From Belliella aquatica (lineage in GTDB: Bacteria; Bacteroidota; Bacteroidia; Cytophagales; Cyclobacteriaceae), in NCBI RefSeq assembly GCF_014637795.1, contig NZ_BMFD01000003.1:85754-149753 (forward strand): a stretch of DNA of 64,000 nt, read 5' to 3'. Positions 52,129-60,402 of the stretch are shown here, piece by piece; position 1 is the first letter of the stretch, and each line of letters opens with the position of its first letter. The notes below the pieces were generated by a model. It saw only the letters and a program-made list of their open reading frames with translations. It searched no databases and was not told the DNA's origin. The translations under genes and the position numbers were made by a program.

Positions 52129-52956
52129 TTAACCTAGCGCTACATCCAAAATCATCATGATCGTAAATCCGCCCATAAAACCTAAAACAGCCAAATCGGT
52201 ATATTTATCTCTTTGTGTTTCGGGGATTACTTCCTCTACTACTACGAAAATCATAGCACCGGCTGCGAATGAAAGGGCATAGGGAAGAATGTCTTGCATG
52301 TAAATTACTGCTACGGCTCCAATCACGCCAGCAACGGGCTCCACGATAGCAGATAGCTGACCGTACCAAAAACTTTTCCTTCTGCTCACACCATGCCTTC
52401 TTAGTGGCATTGCAACAGCCATACCTTCAGGGAAATTTTGGATACCAATCCCTATAGCTAGTGCTATAGCTGCTGAAATGCTCGCTCCCTCCATACCCAA
52501 CGATGCGGCTCCAAATAGGATGCCAACAGCTAAACCTTCAGGGATATTGTGTAGAGTGATAGCTAAAAGTAAAAGTGTGGATTTGTGCCATTTGGTTGCG
52601 ACACCTTCTGTTTCATCTTTGTTGAAATTGATATGGAGGTGTGGCATGAATTTGTCTAGAGCAAAAATAAATAGCCCACCTGCAAGAAATCCTATAGCTG
52701 CAGGAATCCAAGGAGCTGAGGGAAATTGTGCCTCGGAATGCTTGATGCTCGGTGCCAACAACGACCAAAAACTTGCTGCAATCATAACTCCGCCTGTAAA
52801 TCCAAGCAAGGTGTCAAAAACAGATCTCCTTATTTCTTTGAAAAAGAAAACAAGCGAAGCACCAAGTGCGGTGACAATCCATGTAAATGTCGTCGCTAAA
52901 AAAGCAGATTTAACTGGTCCAATTTCCTTTGCAAAAATTTCTAGTGATTCTAACAT
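52129..52956 (-). CDS. ZIP family divalent-metal transporter
   Basis: A 275-residue membrane protein with eight expected helices. The ZIP metal-site helices are visible: L-H-N-I-P-E-G-L-A-V-G near 136-146 and G-I-Q-N-F-P-E-G-M-A-V near 170-180. The long loop between helices 3 and 4 contains H-L-H near 105-107 with acidic residues. ZIPs of this (GufA-like) group move Zn(II) and other divalent metals into the cytoplasm. The neighbouring TonB-dependent receptor, ~100 bp upstream on the same strand, could bring the same metal across the outer membrane. Confidence 0.93.
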   Translation of the reverse strand: MLESLEIFAKEIGPVKSAFLATTFTWIVTALGASLVFFFKEIRRSVFDTLLGFTGGVMIAASFWSLLAPSIKHSEAQFPSAPWIPAAIGFLAGGLFIFALDKFMPHLHINFNKDETEGVATKWHKSTLLLLAITLHNIPEGLAVGILFGAASLGMEGASISAAIALAIGIGIQNFPEGMAVAMPLRRHGVSRRKSFWYGQLSAIVEPVAGVIGAVAVIYMQDILPYALSFAAGAMIFVVVEEVIPETQRDKYTDLAVLGFMGGFTIMMILDVALG

Positions 52957-53054
52957 AGGTATAGGTTTTTACAAAAGTATCTAATTTTTGAATCAAAAGT
53001 AGGATGTATTCCATTAAGTGCTACCGTAGACTTTGAAAATTAGTCTTTTCTGAT

Positions 53055-55469
53055 TTAAAAAGTCCCTGTTATTGAAAAAACGAAATTTGTACCCGGAGCA
53101 GATAATCCAGAGCTGTAAGTTCTGTATCGCACATTGGTAATATTTTCTACGCCTAGATTAAGGAAAAATATATTTGACAAATTATATCGGCCTTTGATGT
53201 TAAATGTGATCCACGATGGTGAATAAGAATTACCATTTTCATCTCGGGCATAAAGTTCTGGTTTTCCAAGTTCTTCCAAAGGTAGATTTTCAAATTTCAT
53301 TTCTCTGGCATATTCTGAATAAAGTTGTCCAGACCATTTATTCTTCTTGAAGCTAAGTCTTGTGATACCAAATGAAGGCGGAGCATGTCTCGATGGGCTT
53401 ACCTGACCATCATCTGTTTCTTCCTGGCCTTTTTGGACATTGTAGCGAGAAGAAAGCGTGAAATTATGAGGAAGTTTTATTTCTAAAGAAGCTTGTAGTC
53501 CTAAAATTGTTGCTTTTGCAGCATTTTGCAAAGCATAAACTCGGCTGAGTTGACCGTCGTACACAATACTATCTCGACCATTCAGGGTGAAATCCCTTCT
53601 TACCATTGCATTTTCAAGTAAAGTATAATAGGTGGTAAAGTCGAACATGATGTTTTCTCCTACAACTTTACTCAAGCCAATCTCAACATTATAAGCATAT
53701 TCTGCATCAAGATTTGGGTTGGGTATCAAAACTGTCCCGGGCTCAGAGTCATAAATTTTTCCGATATCATCTACATTCGGGGCTCTGAATCCTGTGGAAG
53801 CGTTGACGTGAATTGCATAATTGTCGGAGGGTGTGAGTACTAGACCGACATTTCCTGTCAATGCAGAATTCCTTAAAGAAGTGTCTTCAAACGGGAGCGG
53901 GTAAAAAACCAAATTATTAGTAAAATCTGCATCTAATAAGAAAGTGTTTAGCCTCACTCCAGATTGAAACAAGAGGTTTTTGCTTATTTTGTTTTGAAAA
54001 CTTAGATAGGCGGCCGCAGAAGTCCAAGTAGAAATAGGATACCTAACAGGCCCGATAAAGGTTTCTTCTGAATCTATGTTTGTATTGATTCCTGTTGAAT
54101 TTACTTCATTCAGAATCCATTCTATTCCATAAAAAAGCTTAGAAGAAGTGCTTAGATTTTTGTAAAAATCCATGTTTGCCGACCATGCAGCTACTTTTTC
54201 TGTTCTTGTTCTTTGGATAGGATTGTTGAAGTTTCTGTCTATTCTACTTTCTTCGAAATTTTGTAAAGCGATACGGATGGAAGCTTCATCGAAGAATTTG
54301 TTCTCGTCAATATAGGTGGCTTGTAGGTTATTCATCATCCAAACCTGAGGGCCATAATCCCACTGACCACTTCTTGGTTGACCATCAGGTCTATAGCGGA
54401 TATGTCGATCAAATCGAGCGTAGTCAGAAGTTTCTGAATAATGAAACCCATATTTAAAATCCCACTTTTGATTCGGTTTGAATCGTATTTTTTGCATCAA
54501 GTTAGTTTGAGAAAAACCACTTGGATTTTGAATTCGTGGGTCTGGGTTTGTTACGACTTGATCCTGATTGTTAGTTCTGATGACATAAGTGGGTTTGAGG
54601 TATTCATCTGGACCATTCTTTCCCATTTTCAAATCGCCAAAATTACTTCTTGTAAAGCTAGTGATTGATCCCCATTTTTTACCGTTTAGTCCTATGTGAA
54701 GATGGCCGGTTTGCTCTTGATTTGCTGTGGAGGTTCGTAAGGTGCCGCTCCCAGTGATTTCAAGAGTATCTTTATTGGTAAGTTTTGGAGTTAGGGTTTG
54801 AAAGCTCATGACTGCTCCTATGGCATCACTGCCATAGATAATCGAGCCTGGACCAAATAAGACTTCAGTATTTTCTGTTGCAAAAGCATCGAGTGAAATT
54901 ACATTCTGCAAATTACCACTTCTAAAAATTGCAGTATTCATTCGCACTCCGTCAACAGTGTAGAGTAATCTATTTGCCGAAAAACCACGAATCATCGGGC
55001 TTCCACCTCCTTGTTGACTTTTTTGAATAAAAACTTCCCCTGAAATCCCCAATAAATCTGCTGAAGTTTGCGGATTGAGTAATGACACGCTTTCTTGGCT
55101 GATACTACTGATTTTTGCAGGAATTTCCTGTCTAGATTGACTCCATCGAGAGGCTGATACAACGGATTGTTGTAGCGTAATAGATGTGGGTTGTAAAAGT
55201 ACGACGAAGCCTTGATTCTCTAATTTGTTGAAAGAAATAGTTTGGCTACTATAACCAAAAAGTCTGATTTGAATTTTTTCTTCACCCCGTAGCTTGGAGA
55301 TATCTGCAGTGCCATTTGTAGTTGTGTTGATTAATATTTTTAAATTTTGGCTAAAAATAGAAACGAAATCTAAGCCTTCACCCGATTCTTTATCTTTTAC
55401 AGTTAAAGTTTGGGCAAAAGTGGTGAAGAATATGGAGGAAAAAACTAGGATTAAGCTTAATTTTTTCAT
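53055..55469 (-). CDS. TonB-dependent outer-membrane receptor
   Basis: An 804-residue receptor from the ATG at 55469 (a TTG five codons upstream is less likely). Signal peptide 1-20, a carboxypeptidase-D-like beta domain (~20-95), the plug domain with I-P-A-K-I-S-S-I near 116-123 and I-R-G-F-S-A-N-R near 160-167, and a C-terminal 22-strand barrel ending S-I-T-G-T-F. Ligand unknown; the close ZIP gene suggests a metal or metallophore. Upstream it has an unusual leader hairpin that ends 4 nt before the ATG. Confidence 0.92.
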   Translation of the reverse strand: MKKLSLILVFSSIFFTTFAQTLTVKDKESGEGLDFVSIFSQNLKILINTTTNGTADISKLRGEEKIQIRLFGYSSQTISFNKLENQGFVVLLQPTSITLQQSVVSASRWSQSRQEIPAKISSISQESVSLLNPQTSADLLGISGEVFIQKSQQGGGSPMIRGFSANRLLYTVDGVRMNTAIFRSGNLQNVISLDAFATENTEVLFGPGSIIYGSDAIGAVMSFQTLTPKLTNKDTLEITGSGTLRTSTANQEQTGHLHIGLNGKKWGSITSFTRSNFGDLKMGKNGPDEYLKPTYVIRTNNQDQVVTNPDPRIQNPSGFSQTNLMQKIRFKPNQKWDFKYGFHYSETSDYARFDRHIRYRPDGQPRSGQWDYGPQVWMMNNLQATYIDENKFFDEASIRIALQNFEESRIDRNFNNPIQRTRTEKVAAWSANMDFYKNLSTSSKLFYGIEWILNEVNSTGINTNIDSEETFIGPVRYPISTWTSAAAYLSFQNKISKNLLFQSGVRLNTFLLDADFTNNLVFYPLPFEDTSLRNSALTGNVGLVLTPSDNYAIHVNASTGFRAPNVDDIGKIYDSEPGTVLIPNPNLDAEYAYNVEIGLSKVVGENIMFDFTTYYTLLENAMVRRDFTLNGRDSIVYDGQLSRVYALQNAAKATILGLQASLEIKLPHNFTLSSRYNVQKGQEETDDGQVSPSRHAPPSFGITRLSFKKNKWSGQLYSEYAREMKFENLPLEELGKPELYARDENGNSYSPSWITFNIKGRYNLSNIFFLNLGVENITNVRYRTYSSGLSAPGTNFVFSITGTF

Positions 55470-55473
55470 GTTG

Positions 55474-55508
55474 GCTGCTTTCAAGAATTAAAAATACAGG
55501 AAAGCAGC
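55474..55508 (-). promoter_or_regulatory. Leader hairpin of the TonB-dependent receptor gene
   Basis: On the minus strand GCTGCTTTC (55508-55500) pairs perfectly with GAAAGCAGC (55482-55474), 9 bp with a 17-nt loop, and the 3' arm ends 4 nt before the ATG. It could hide the translation start region. Confidence 0.5.
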
Positions 55509-55554
55509 GATTTATTTTAGTCCTTTCATACGAGCGGGAGAATTTTGACTTAAT

Positions 55555-55591
55555 AAGCAAAAAAGCTAGACAAGATCTAGCTTTTTTGCTT
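55555..55591 (-). terminator. Terminator of the sulfide:quinone oxidoreductase gene
   Basis: Perfect 16-bp stem AAGCAAAAAAGCTAGA / TCTAGCTTTTTTGCTT with a 5-nt loop CAAGA, 6 nt after the stop codon. It separates this gene from the receptor gene. Confidence 0.92.
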
Positions 55592-55597
55592 ATTTAA

Positions 55598-56860
55598 TTA
55601 TGCTCTTCCTTTGAGCATTAAGTCCCAATACATGAAAGGGAGTCCATATCTTTTCAATAGCCACATGCTATATTGTTCTTTTGTAGTATCTACAAATTTA
55701 CTGATAAGTGGATCGCTATCTCGGACATTGTTGTATTTGAATTCAGCCAAGACCATCTTGCTATACCCCGTTACCAATGGACAAGAAGAGTAGCCTTCAT
55801 AAATTTCGCCATTCAAGGTTCCTTTTTTTATCAAGTGATAAAGGTTCCCACTGACCACAGGTGCTTGTTTTCTAATTGCTGCTCCAGTTTTGGCAGTTGG
55901 GAGTGCGGCTACATCACCCAAAGAGAAGATATTTGGAAATCTTTTGTGCCTTAAGGTATTGATATCAACATCTACCCATCCTTTGTTAGGGCCGTCTTGA
56001 AGTGACACTACTGAGTTTCTTACAAAATCAGGCGCTTGCTGTGGAGGTGCGAGATGGAGCATGTCATATTTAAGTTTGATTTCGGTCTCCCCATGCAATT
56101 CCTCACCAATAGAAGGTTTTAAATTTTTTGCGCATTCTTGCACATCACTATTTATATATTTGAATGTGATTTCTTGTTTTTCGCTATCAATTTTAATTGG
56201 AGCATAATACGTTTTTAAAATAATGTCTCTATCAATTATTATTTTATTCAATGTTTTAGCGAACTCTGGAACGCCAAAAATAACCGTACCTGGAGTAGCA
56301 AAAATCACATTGGTTTTTTCTCTCACCTTTATATTTCTGAAATGCTCCTCTGCCATATACATGATTTTTTGTGGAGCGCCACCACATTTGATAGGTGTAG
56401 TTGGCTGGGTAAATATGGCATTACCTCCTTTGAAGTTCTGAAGGACTTTCCATGTTTTTTTTGGATCGATGTAATTGCTACATACATTGTCTTTTTTCAA
56501 CGCTTCGGTCAGTCCTGGTAGTAATTCAGGAGCCATAACTAAGCCTGGAGCAAGCACTAAATAGTCGTAAGTGAAGTCTCCTGATAGCTCTGTTTTTACT
56601 AAATTATTCTCAGGAACCACATCAGTAGCTTTGTCTTTGATCCATTTCACACCTGATGGAATGTATTTCGCTTCTTCTCTTTCTGTATCTTCAAACTTAA
56701 AATTACCAGCTCCTACAAGGGTCCAAGCAGGTTGGTAATAGTGTTTTTCTGATGGTTCAAGAATGGCAATTTGAAGATTTTTATCTTTTTTGCGAAGCTG
56801 GGCAGCTACAGTGATACCTGCTGTACCGCCTCCGATGATCAAAATTTGGGTATGGTTCAT
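55598..56860 (-). CDS. sqr: Sulfide:quinone oxidoreductase (SQOR-like, FAD-dependent)
   Basis: A 420-residue membrane-associated flavoprotein from the ATG at 56860 (a GTG at 56887 adds 9 unlikely residues). The dinucleotide site I-I-G-G-G-T-A-G near 8-15, catalytic C159 in I-K-C-G-G-A-P-Q-K, and C360 in S-S-C-P-L-V-T-G-Y match the two redox cysteines of human SQOR (C201, C379). It oxidises sulfide and passes electrons to quinone. An insertion of ~20 residues around 235-258 separates this protein from the human form. A CRP/FNR-like palindrome lies upstream of the start. Its role is probably sulfide detoxification. Confidence 0.9.
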   Translation of the reverse strand: MNHTQILIIGGGTAGITVAAQLRKKDKNLQIAILEPSEKHYYQPAWTLVGAGNFKFEDTEREEAKYIPSGVKWIKDKATDVVPENNLVKTELSGDFTYDYLVLAPGLVMAPELLPGLTEALKKDNVCSNYIDPKKTWKVLQNFKGGNAIFTQPTTPIKCGGAPQKIMYMAEEHFRNIKVREKTNVIFATPGTVIFGVPEFAKTLNKIIIDRDIILKTYYAPIKIDSEKQEITFKYINSDVQECAKNLKPSIGEELHGETEIKLKYDMLHLAPPQQAPDFVRNSVVSLQDGPNKGWVDVDINTLRHKRFPNIFSLGDVAALPTAKTGAAIRKQAPVVSGNLYHLIKKGTLNGEIYEGYSSCPLVTGYSKMVLAEFKYNNVRDSDPLISKFVDTTKEQYSMWLLKRYGLPFMYWDLMLKGRA

Positions 56861-56914
56861 GGCTATTTTTCCTTTGATATTGACCACAAATTATGACTCT
56901 CTCAAGTAAAAAAA

Positions 56915-56930
56915 GGTGATGATAGTCACA
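56915..56930. promoter_or_regulatory. CRP/FNR-type palindrome upstream of sqr
   Basis: GGTGA-N6-TCACA (56915-56930), one mismatch from TGTGA-N6-TCACA, 55-70 bp upstream of the sqr ATG. Candidate activator or repressor site. Confidence 0.4.
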
Positions 56931-56942
56931 TTAAAAAAATAA

Positions 56943-56970
56943 AAAAACCTAACCAAAGTCGGTTAGGTTT
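56943..56970 (-). terminator. Terminator of the lipoprotein gene
   Basis: Perfect 11-bp stem AAAACCTAACC/GGTTAGGTTTT with a 6-nt loop; T-rich sequence follows on the minus strand. Confidence 0.88.
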
Positions 56971-56997
56971 TAAACATGTATTATTTAATTTTTCAAA

Positions 56998-57534
56998 TTA
57001 AATGTTTTCTACTGGAGCTTCAATTTCAATGTCAAAATTGATCAACTCTGGCTCGATCTCTAAAAGGTCAGGTGCATCTTCGTTTGAAATAGTTCCTCTT
57101 TCTACAAGTTCTGCGATCATGTCCATTTGGAAAGACATGTCTATTCCTTCATCATGACTTTTTTGGAATTTCTTCATTAACTCCTCGTCAGTAAGATCAG
57201 CATATCGATCTCTTCTAGCTTGCTTCAATTTCTCTTTTTTCTCTTCAAGAAGTTTCTCTTCTCTTGCAGCCATATTGTCTTTCCACTCAGTGATGTATTC
57301 ATCCGAGAGTGTTGTTCCAAAAAATGGTGTTTCATCGATTGGGATGATTTCTTGGGATCCATCCTTGTGAATGACTACAAATTCTTGATCACTTTCTTCA
57401 AGTACGTACTCATCTCCTGTATCTACATCAACAATTTTATTTTCTTCATAGATGTAACGCTCTTCTACAGATTTCTCTTGGTTACAAGCAAACAACATAG
57501 ATGAACTTAATAGCGCAATTAGTAACTTTTTCAT
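56998..57534 (-). CDS. Acidic lipoprotein of unknown function
   Basis: A 178-residue protein with a lipoprotein signal: M-K-K-L-L-I-A-L-L and lipobox L-F-A-C with Cys17. The mature part is very rich in Glu and Asp, with a basic Lys/Arg patch near 93-110, a likely coiled coil (~85-110), and a helix with D-E-E-L-M-K-K-F near 115-122. No family recognised. It follows guaD by 17 bp, probably in one transcription unit. A periplasmic, ion-binding role is possible but unproven. Confidence 0.75.
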   Translation of the reverse strand: MKKLLIALLSSSMLFACNQEKSVEERYIYEENKIVDVDTGDEYVLEESDQEFVVIHKDGSQEIIPIDETPFFGTTLSDEYITEWKDNMAAREEKLLEEKKEKLKQARRDRYADLTDEELMKKFQKSHDEGIDMSFQMDMIAELVERGTISNEDAPDLLEIEPELINFDIEIEAPVENI

Positions 57535-57551
57535 TTTTTAAATTTATTTTC

Positions 57552-58028
57552 TTAGTACAATGTTTTGTTTTCTTTTTTTTGCCAGTTTTCAAAAACTGTT
57601 TTTGCCTCTTTGGGCATTATTTGATTGAATGGAATTTTTCTTTCTTGGTATGGTAAATCTAATTCATCGTAGATAAACTGATCATCAAACCCTGCTTCTG
57701 CTGCATCTTTTTTAGAATTAGCATAAAAGACGCGTGCAGGTCTGGCCCAATAGATTGCACCTAGACACATAGGGCAGGGCTCACAGGAAGTATAAATATC
57801 ACAACCTTCAAGCTGAAAATCATTCAAATTTTGACATGCATCCCTGATTGCCATCACTTCTGCATGTGCAGTGGGATCTTTGGAGGAAGAGACAGAATTA
57901 CATCCTTTCCCTACTACCTCTCCATTTCGCACAATAATGCAGCCAAAAGGGCCACCCTTACCCGAATCCATCCCTTCTTGAGACAATTCAATGGCCATTT
58001 TCATAAAAATCTTCTGTTGTTCCGTCAT
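57552..58028 (-). CDS. guaD: Guanine deaminase (cytidine-deaminase fold, GuaD type)
   Basis: A 158-residue zinc deaminase from the ATG at 58028 (a longer frame to 58073 is unlikely). It carries the first motif H-A-E-V-M-A-I and the second E-P-C-P-M-C-L-G-A-I-Y-W-A, and matches the Bacillus GuaD pattern (G-G-P-F-G near 25-29, D-P-T-A-H-A-E, E-A-G-F-D-D near 109-114, then F-I-Y), rather than tRNA adenosine deaminase. It converts guanine to xanthine and ammonia. Zn ligands His and two Cys are all present. Confidence 0.88.
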   Translation of the reverse strand: MTEQQKIFMKMAIELSQEGMDSGKGGPFGCIIVRNGEVVGKGCNSVSSSKDPTAHAEVMAIRDACQNLNDFQLEGCDIYTSCEPCPMCLGAIYWARPARVFYANSKKDAAEAGFDDQFIYDELDLPYQERKIPFNQIMPKEAKTVFENWQKKENKTLY

Positions 58029-58243
58029 TTTTTTCTTTATTGAATTGTAAGTTCTATTTCTTCCAACAATCACACTATTTTACGGGGTTTTGATCAACTT
58101 GTTACTTTATTTCACCGAAATAGCATGAAAAATTAAGAAAAATAGAATAATATTCTGAAAAAATTTCCCTTGATTCCGAATATTGAGAAAGAAATAGTGT
58201 TTGTTAAACTTAAAAAAATAGACGATTCACATTGTTTTAGTTA

Positions 58244-58972
58244 TTATGCAATCCACTTATTCAAAAATTGTAGAAAATTGTCTTTATAATTTTCACTCAC
58301 TGTTATAGTGGTGTTCCCGATATTGACTGCATTTCTTGAGACAGAATCAATATGATCCAATGCAATGATAAATGAACGGTGAATCCTCATGAATTTTTCA
58401 GATGGGAGCATTTCTTCCATACTTTTTAAACTCGTAAGTGATAGGATAGGGTTGGGCTTGTCAGTCAGATACACTTTTACATAATCCTTATATGCTTCCA
58501 CGTAGGTGATTTCTTTAAGCATGATTTTCACCAGTTGATATTCGACTTTTAGAAATATATAGTCTGCACTTGCTGGAGAGAGTGGTTTCACATTTTTCTC
58601 TTCAAAATATTGATAAGCTTTTGTAGTAGATTTTAGAAATTCTTCATAGCTGAATGGCTTCAATAAATAGTCTAATGCATCAACTTTGTACCCCTCAATG
58701 GCAAATTGGTTGTATGCCGTAGTGAAAATGATTCTTGGTTTGGTATCGCCTTTTTTTCCTTCTATAATTCTAGCAAACTCCATCCCCGACAAATCAGGCA
58801 TCTGAATATCTAAAAATATCAAATCAATTTCATGCGCATTTACGTAACCTAGAGCCTCAATTGCATTGTCGAAGGTTTCGCAAAGATCAAGAAAAGAGGT
58901 TTGCTTGATGAATTTAGCTACCAATTCTAGTGCTAAAGGTTCATCATCGATGGCTATGCATTTGATGTTCAT
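58244..58972 (-). CDS. LytTR-type response regulator
   Basis: A 242-residue regulator. The receiver domain (1-~120) has D9/D10 acidic pocket, phosphoacceptor D55 in F-L-D-I-Q-M-P-D, T84/T85 and K105 in L-L-K-P-F. The C-terminal LytTR DNA-binding domain (~140-240) contains the typical Y-V-E-A-Y-K-D-Y-V-K-V-Y near 157-168 and the H-R-S-F near 197-200. It is coded with the upstream kinase by a 1-nt overlap and probably regulates envelope genes, possibly the divergent receptor. Confidence 0.95.
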   Translation of the reverse strand: MNIKCIAIDDEPLALELVAKFIKQTSFLDLCETFDNAIEALGYVNAHEIDLIFLDIQMPDLSGMEFARIIEGKKGDTKPRIIFTTAYNQFAIEGYKVDALDYLLKPFSYEEFLKSTTKAYQYFEEKNVKPLSPASADYIFLKVEYQLVKIMLKEITYVEAYKDYVKVYLTDKPNPILSLTSLKSMEEMLPSEKFMRIHRSFIIALDHIDSVSRNAVNIGNTTITVSENYKDNFLQFLNKWIA

Positions 58973-60045
58973 TAGAGATTGATTATAAGATGCACGTGAT
59001 ATTCGTTTTCAGGATTTTTATCATTTATAACAAGTTCGTGATTATTGTCATAAAGTAAGTCAAGTCTTCTTTTTGTATTCTGAAGTCCTATTCCACTCGC
59101 ATTTCCTTCAGGTGTATTTTCATTTGATTTAAAAATACCATTTTTGGTAATCAAGATCAATTGCTTTTTATCCACTTTTAGTGAAATCGTAATTTTACTT
59201 ACTTGTTGTGAACTGATTCCGTGCTTGAAGCAATTTTCGATAAATGGTAAAATCAACATGGGTGCTATTGAAGCGTCTTCAAACTTTTCTGGAATTTCGA
59301 TTTCGAGATTGACTTTAGAAGAGAGCCTCAAGCGCATCAGTTCGATAAAATCTTTGACAAAATCAATCTCTTTGGAAAGTAGCGTGTGTGTTTTTTCTGT
59401 TTCGTACAGCACATAGCGCATCATTCTACTAAGTTTCAACAAAGCTGTTTTGGCTTTTTCTACGTCAATATTGGTCAAAGAATAGATGTTGTTTAGCGTA
59501 TTAAAGAAAAAGTGTGGATTGATCTGCGCTTTCAAATATGTCAATTCGGAATTGATTTGTTGCTGCTTTTGCTCCACTCTCAATTCTTCTTCAGATTGCC
59601 ATTTTTGTACTGAAGCTATACTCGTACTGATCCCGACGGCCATAAAAAATATCAATAGAGAAGAGATATCCCAATAGTAATTCCTTGGCCTAGGCGTATA
59701 AGGGACATCAGGTCTATAAGCTCTATGCATCAATTCTTGCATATTTACCCAATCATCATAAATAATAAGGATTGCGATGCATGCTATGCCAATCAAGAAA
59801 TTGATTAATAAGAAAATAAGGATTTTGTTCTTGAAAAGGACTTTAGGAATGATATAGAAAAAGTTGATGTAAAAAATACTGATCAATAAAGAGAAGTTGA
59901 GTGACTGCTTCAACCAAAATTCAATTGGGCGCTCCACACCAGCGGAGAGAGGAGATAAGACGAAGATGACCAATCCAAACAAAGCCCAACCAAGGATGTG
60001 GATGATTATAGATAGTTTTCGTTTGTAGTTGTTGTTTGTGTTCAT
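58972..60045 (-). CDS. LytS/YehU-type sensor histidine kinase
   Basis: A 357-residue membrane kinase with four N-terminal helices (about 13-30, 47-66, 76-96 and 127-146) and a short linker coiled coil, then a cytoplasmic kinase core. The H-box reads I-N-P-H-F-F-F-N-T-L-N near 177-187, the N-box E-N-C-F-K-H-G near 265-271, and G-N-A-S-G-I-G-L-Q-N-T near 319-329 marks the ATP lid. It phosphorylates the LytTR regulator encoded next, with 1-nt overlap. The input signal is unknown; membrane-embedded sensing is likely. Confidence 0.93.
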   Translation of the reverse strand: MNTNNNYKRKLSIIIHILGWALFGLVIFVLSPLSAGVERPIEFWLKQSLNFSLLISIFYINFFYIIPKVLFKNKILIFLLINFLIGIACIAILIIYDDWVNMQELMHRAYRPDVPYTPRPRNYYWDISSLLIFFMAVGISTSIASVQKWQSEEELRVEQKQQQINSELTYLKAQINPHFFFNTLNNIYSLTNIDVEKAKTALLKLSRMMRYVLYETEKTHTLLSKEIDFVKDFIELMRLRLSSKVNLEIEIPEKFEDASIAPMLILPFIENCFKHGISSQQVSKITISLKVDKKQLILITKNGIFKSNENTPEGNASGIGLQNTKRRLDLLYDNNHELVINDKNPENEYHVHLIINL

Positions 60046-60402
60046 GCTTAAATTAGGCTTAAGTCTTGTAAACTAAAATAAAATATTGATTCTAACCTAA
60101 TAAGATCTACCAGCTTCTTGATTTTCACGTCGAAATGACAAAAACAGAAGATTAAACTTTTTTGACTCTTCTTAAATGACTTCGTCAGGTCAAAATCGAT
60201 ATTGGTCGATGAATTATACCTTTCAGTCTATTTGATTTTTTTATGATTTGAAGTCCATGTTCCTTTGTTGTCGGAAACTGTATTTACTACAGCGGAGAAA
60301 ATAATTTGAACATTGTAAAGTCATTTGGACTTTATAAATAATTCAAAAATCAAATCTCTTTTTTCATAAGTAAGAATCTGAAGTTCAATTTATAACAAGA
60401 AA
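60046..60402. other. 357-bp divergent intergenic region with a short dispersed-repeat-like stretch
   Basis: Between the kinase (-) and the beta-barrel receptor (+). A degenerate TCGAAATGAC segment (60132-60141) resembles the dispersed Bacteroidota repeat seen at 31247. An inverted repeat lies at 60316-60334. No ORF is supported. Confidence 0.5.
60316..60334. promoter_or_regulatory. Inverted repeat upstream of the beta-barrel receptor
   Basis: TAAAGTC-ATTTG-GACTTTA: 7-bp arms with a 5-nt spacer, ~70 bp upstream of the ATG. A candidate regulator site, perhaps for the LytTR regulator, though LytTR sites are usually direct repeats. Confidence 0.4.
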
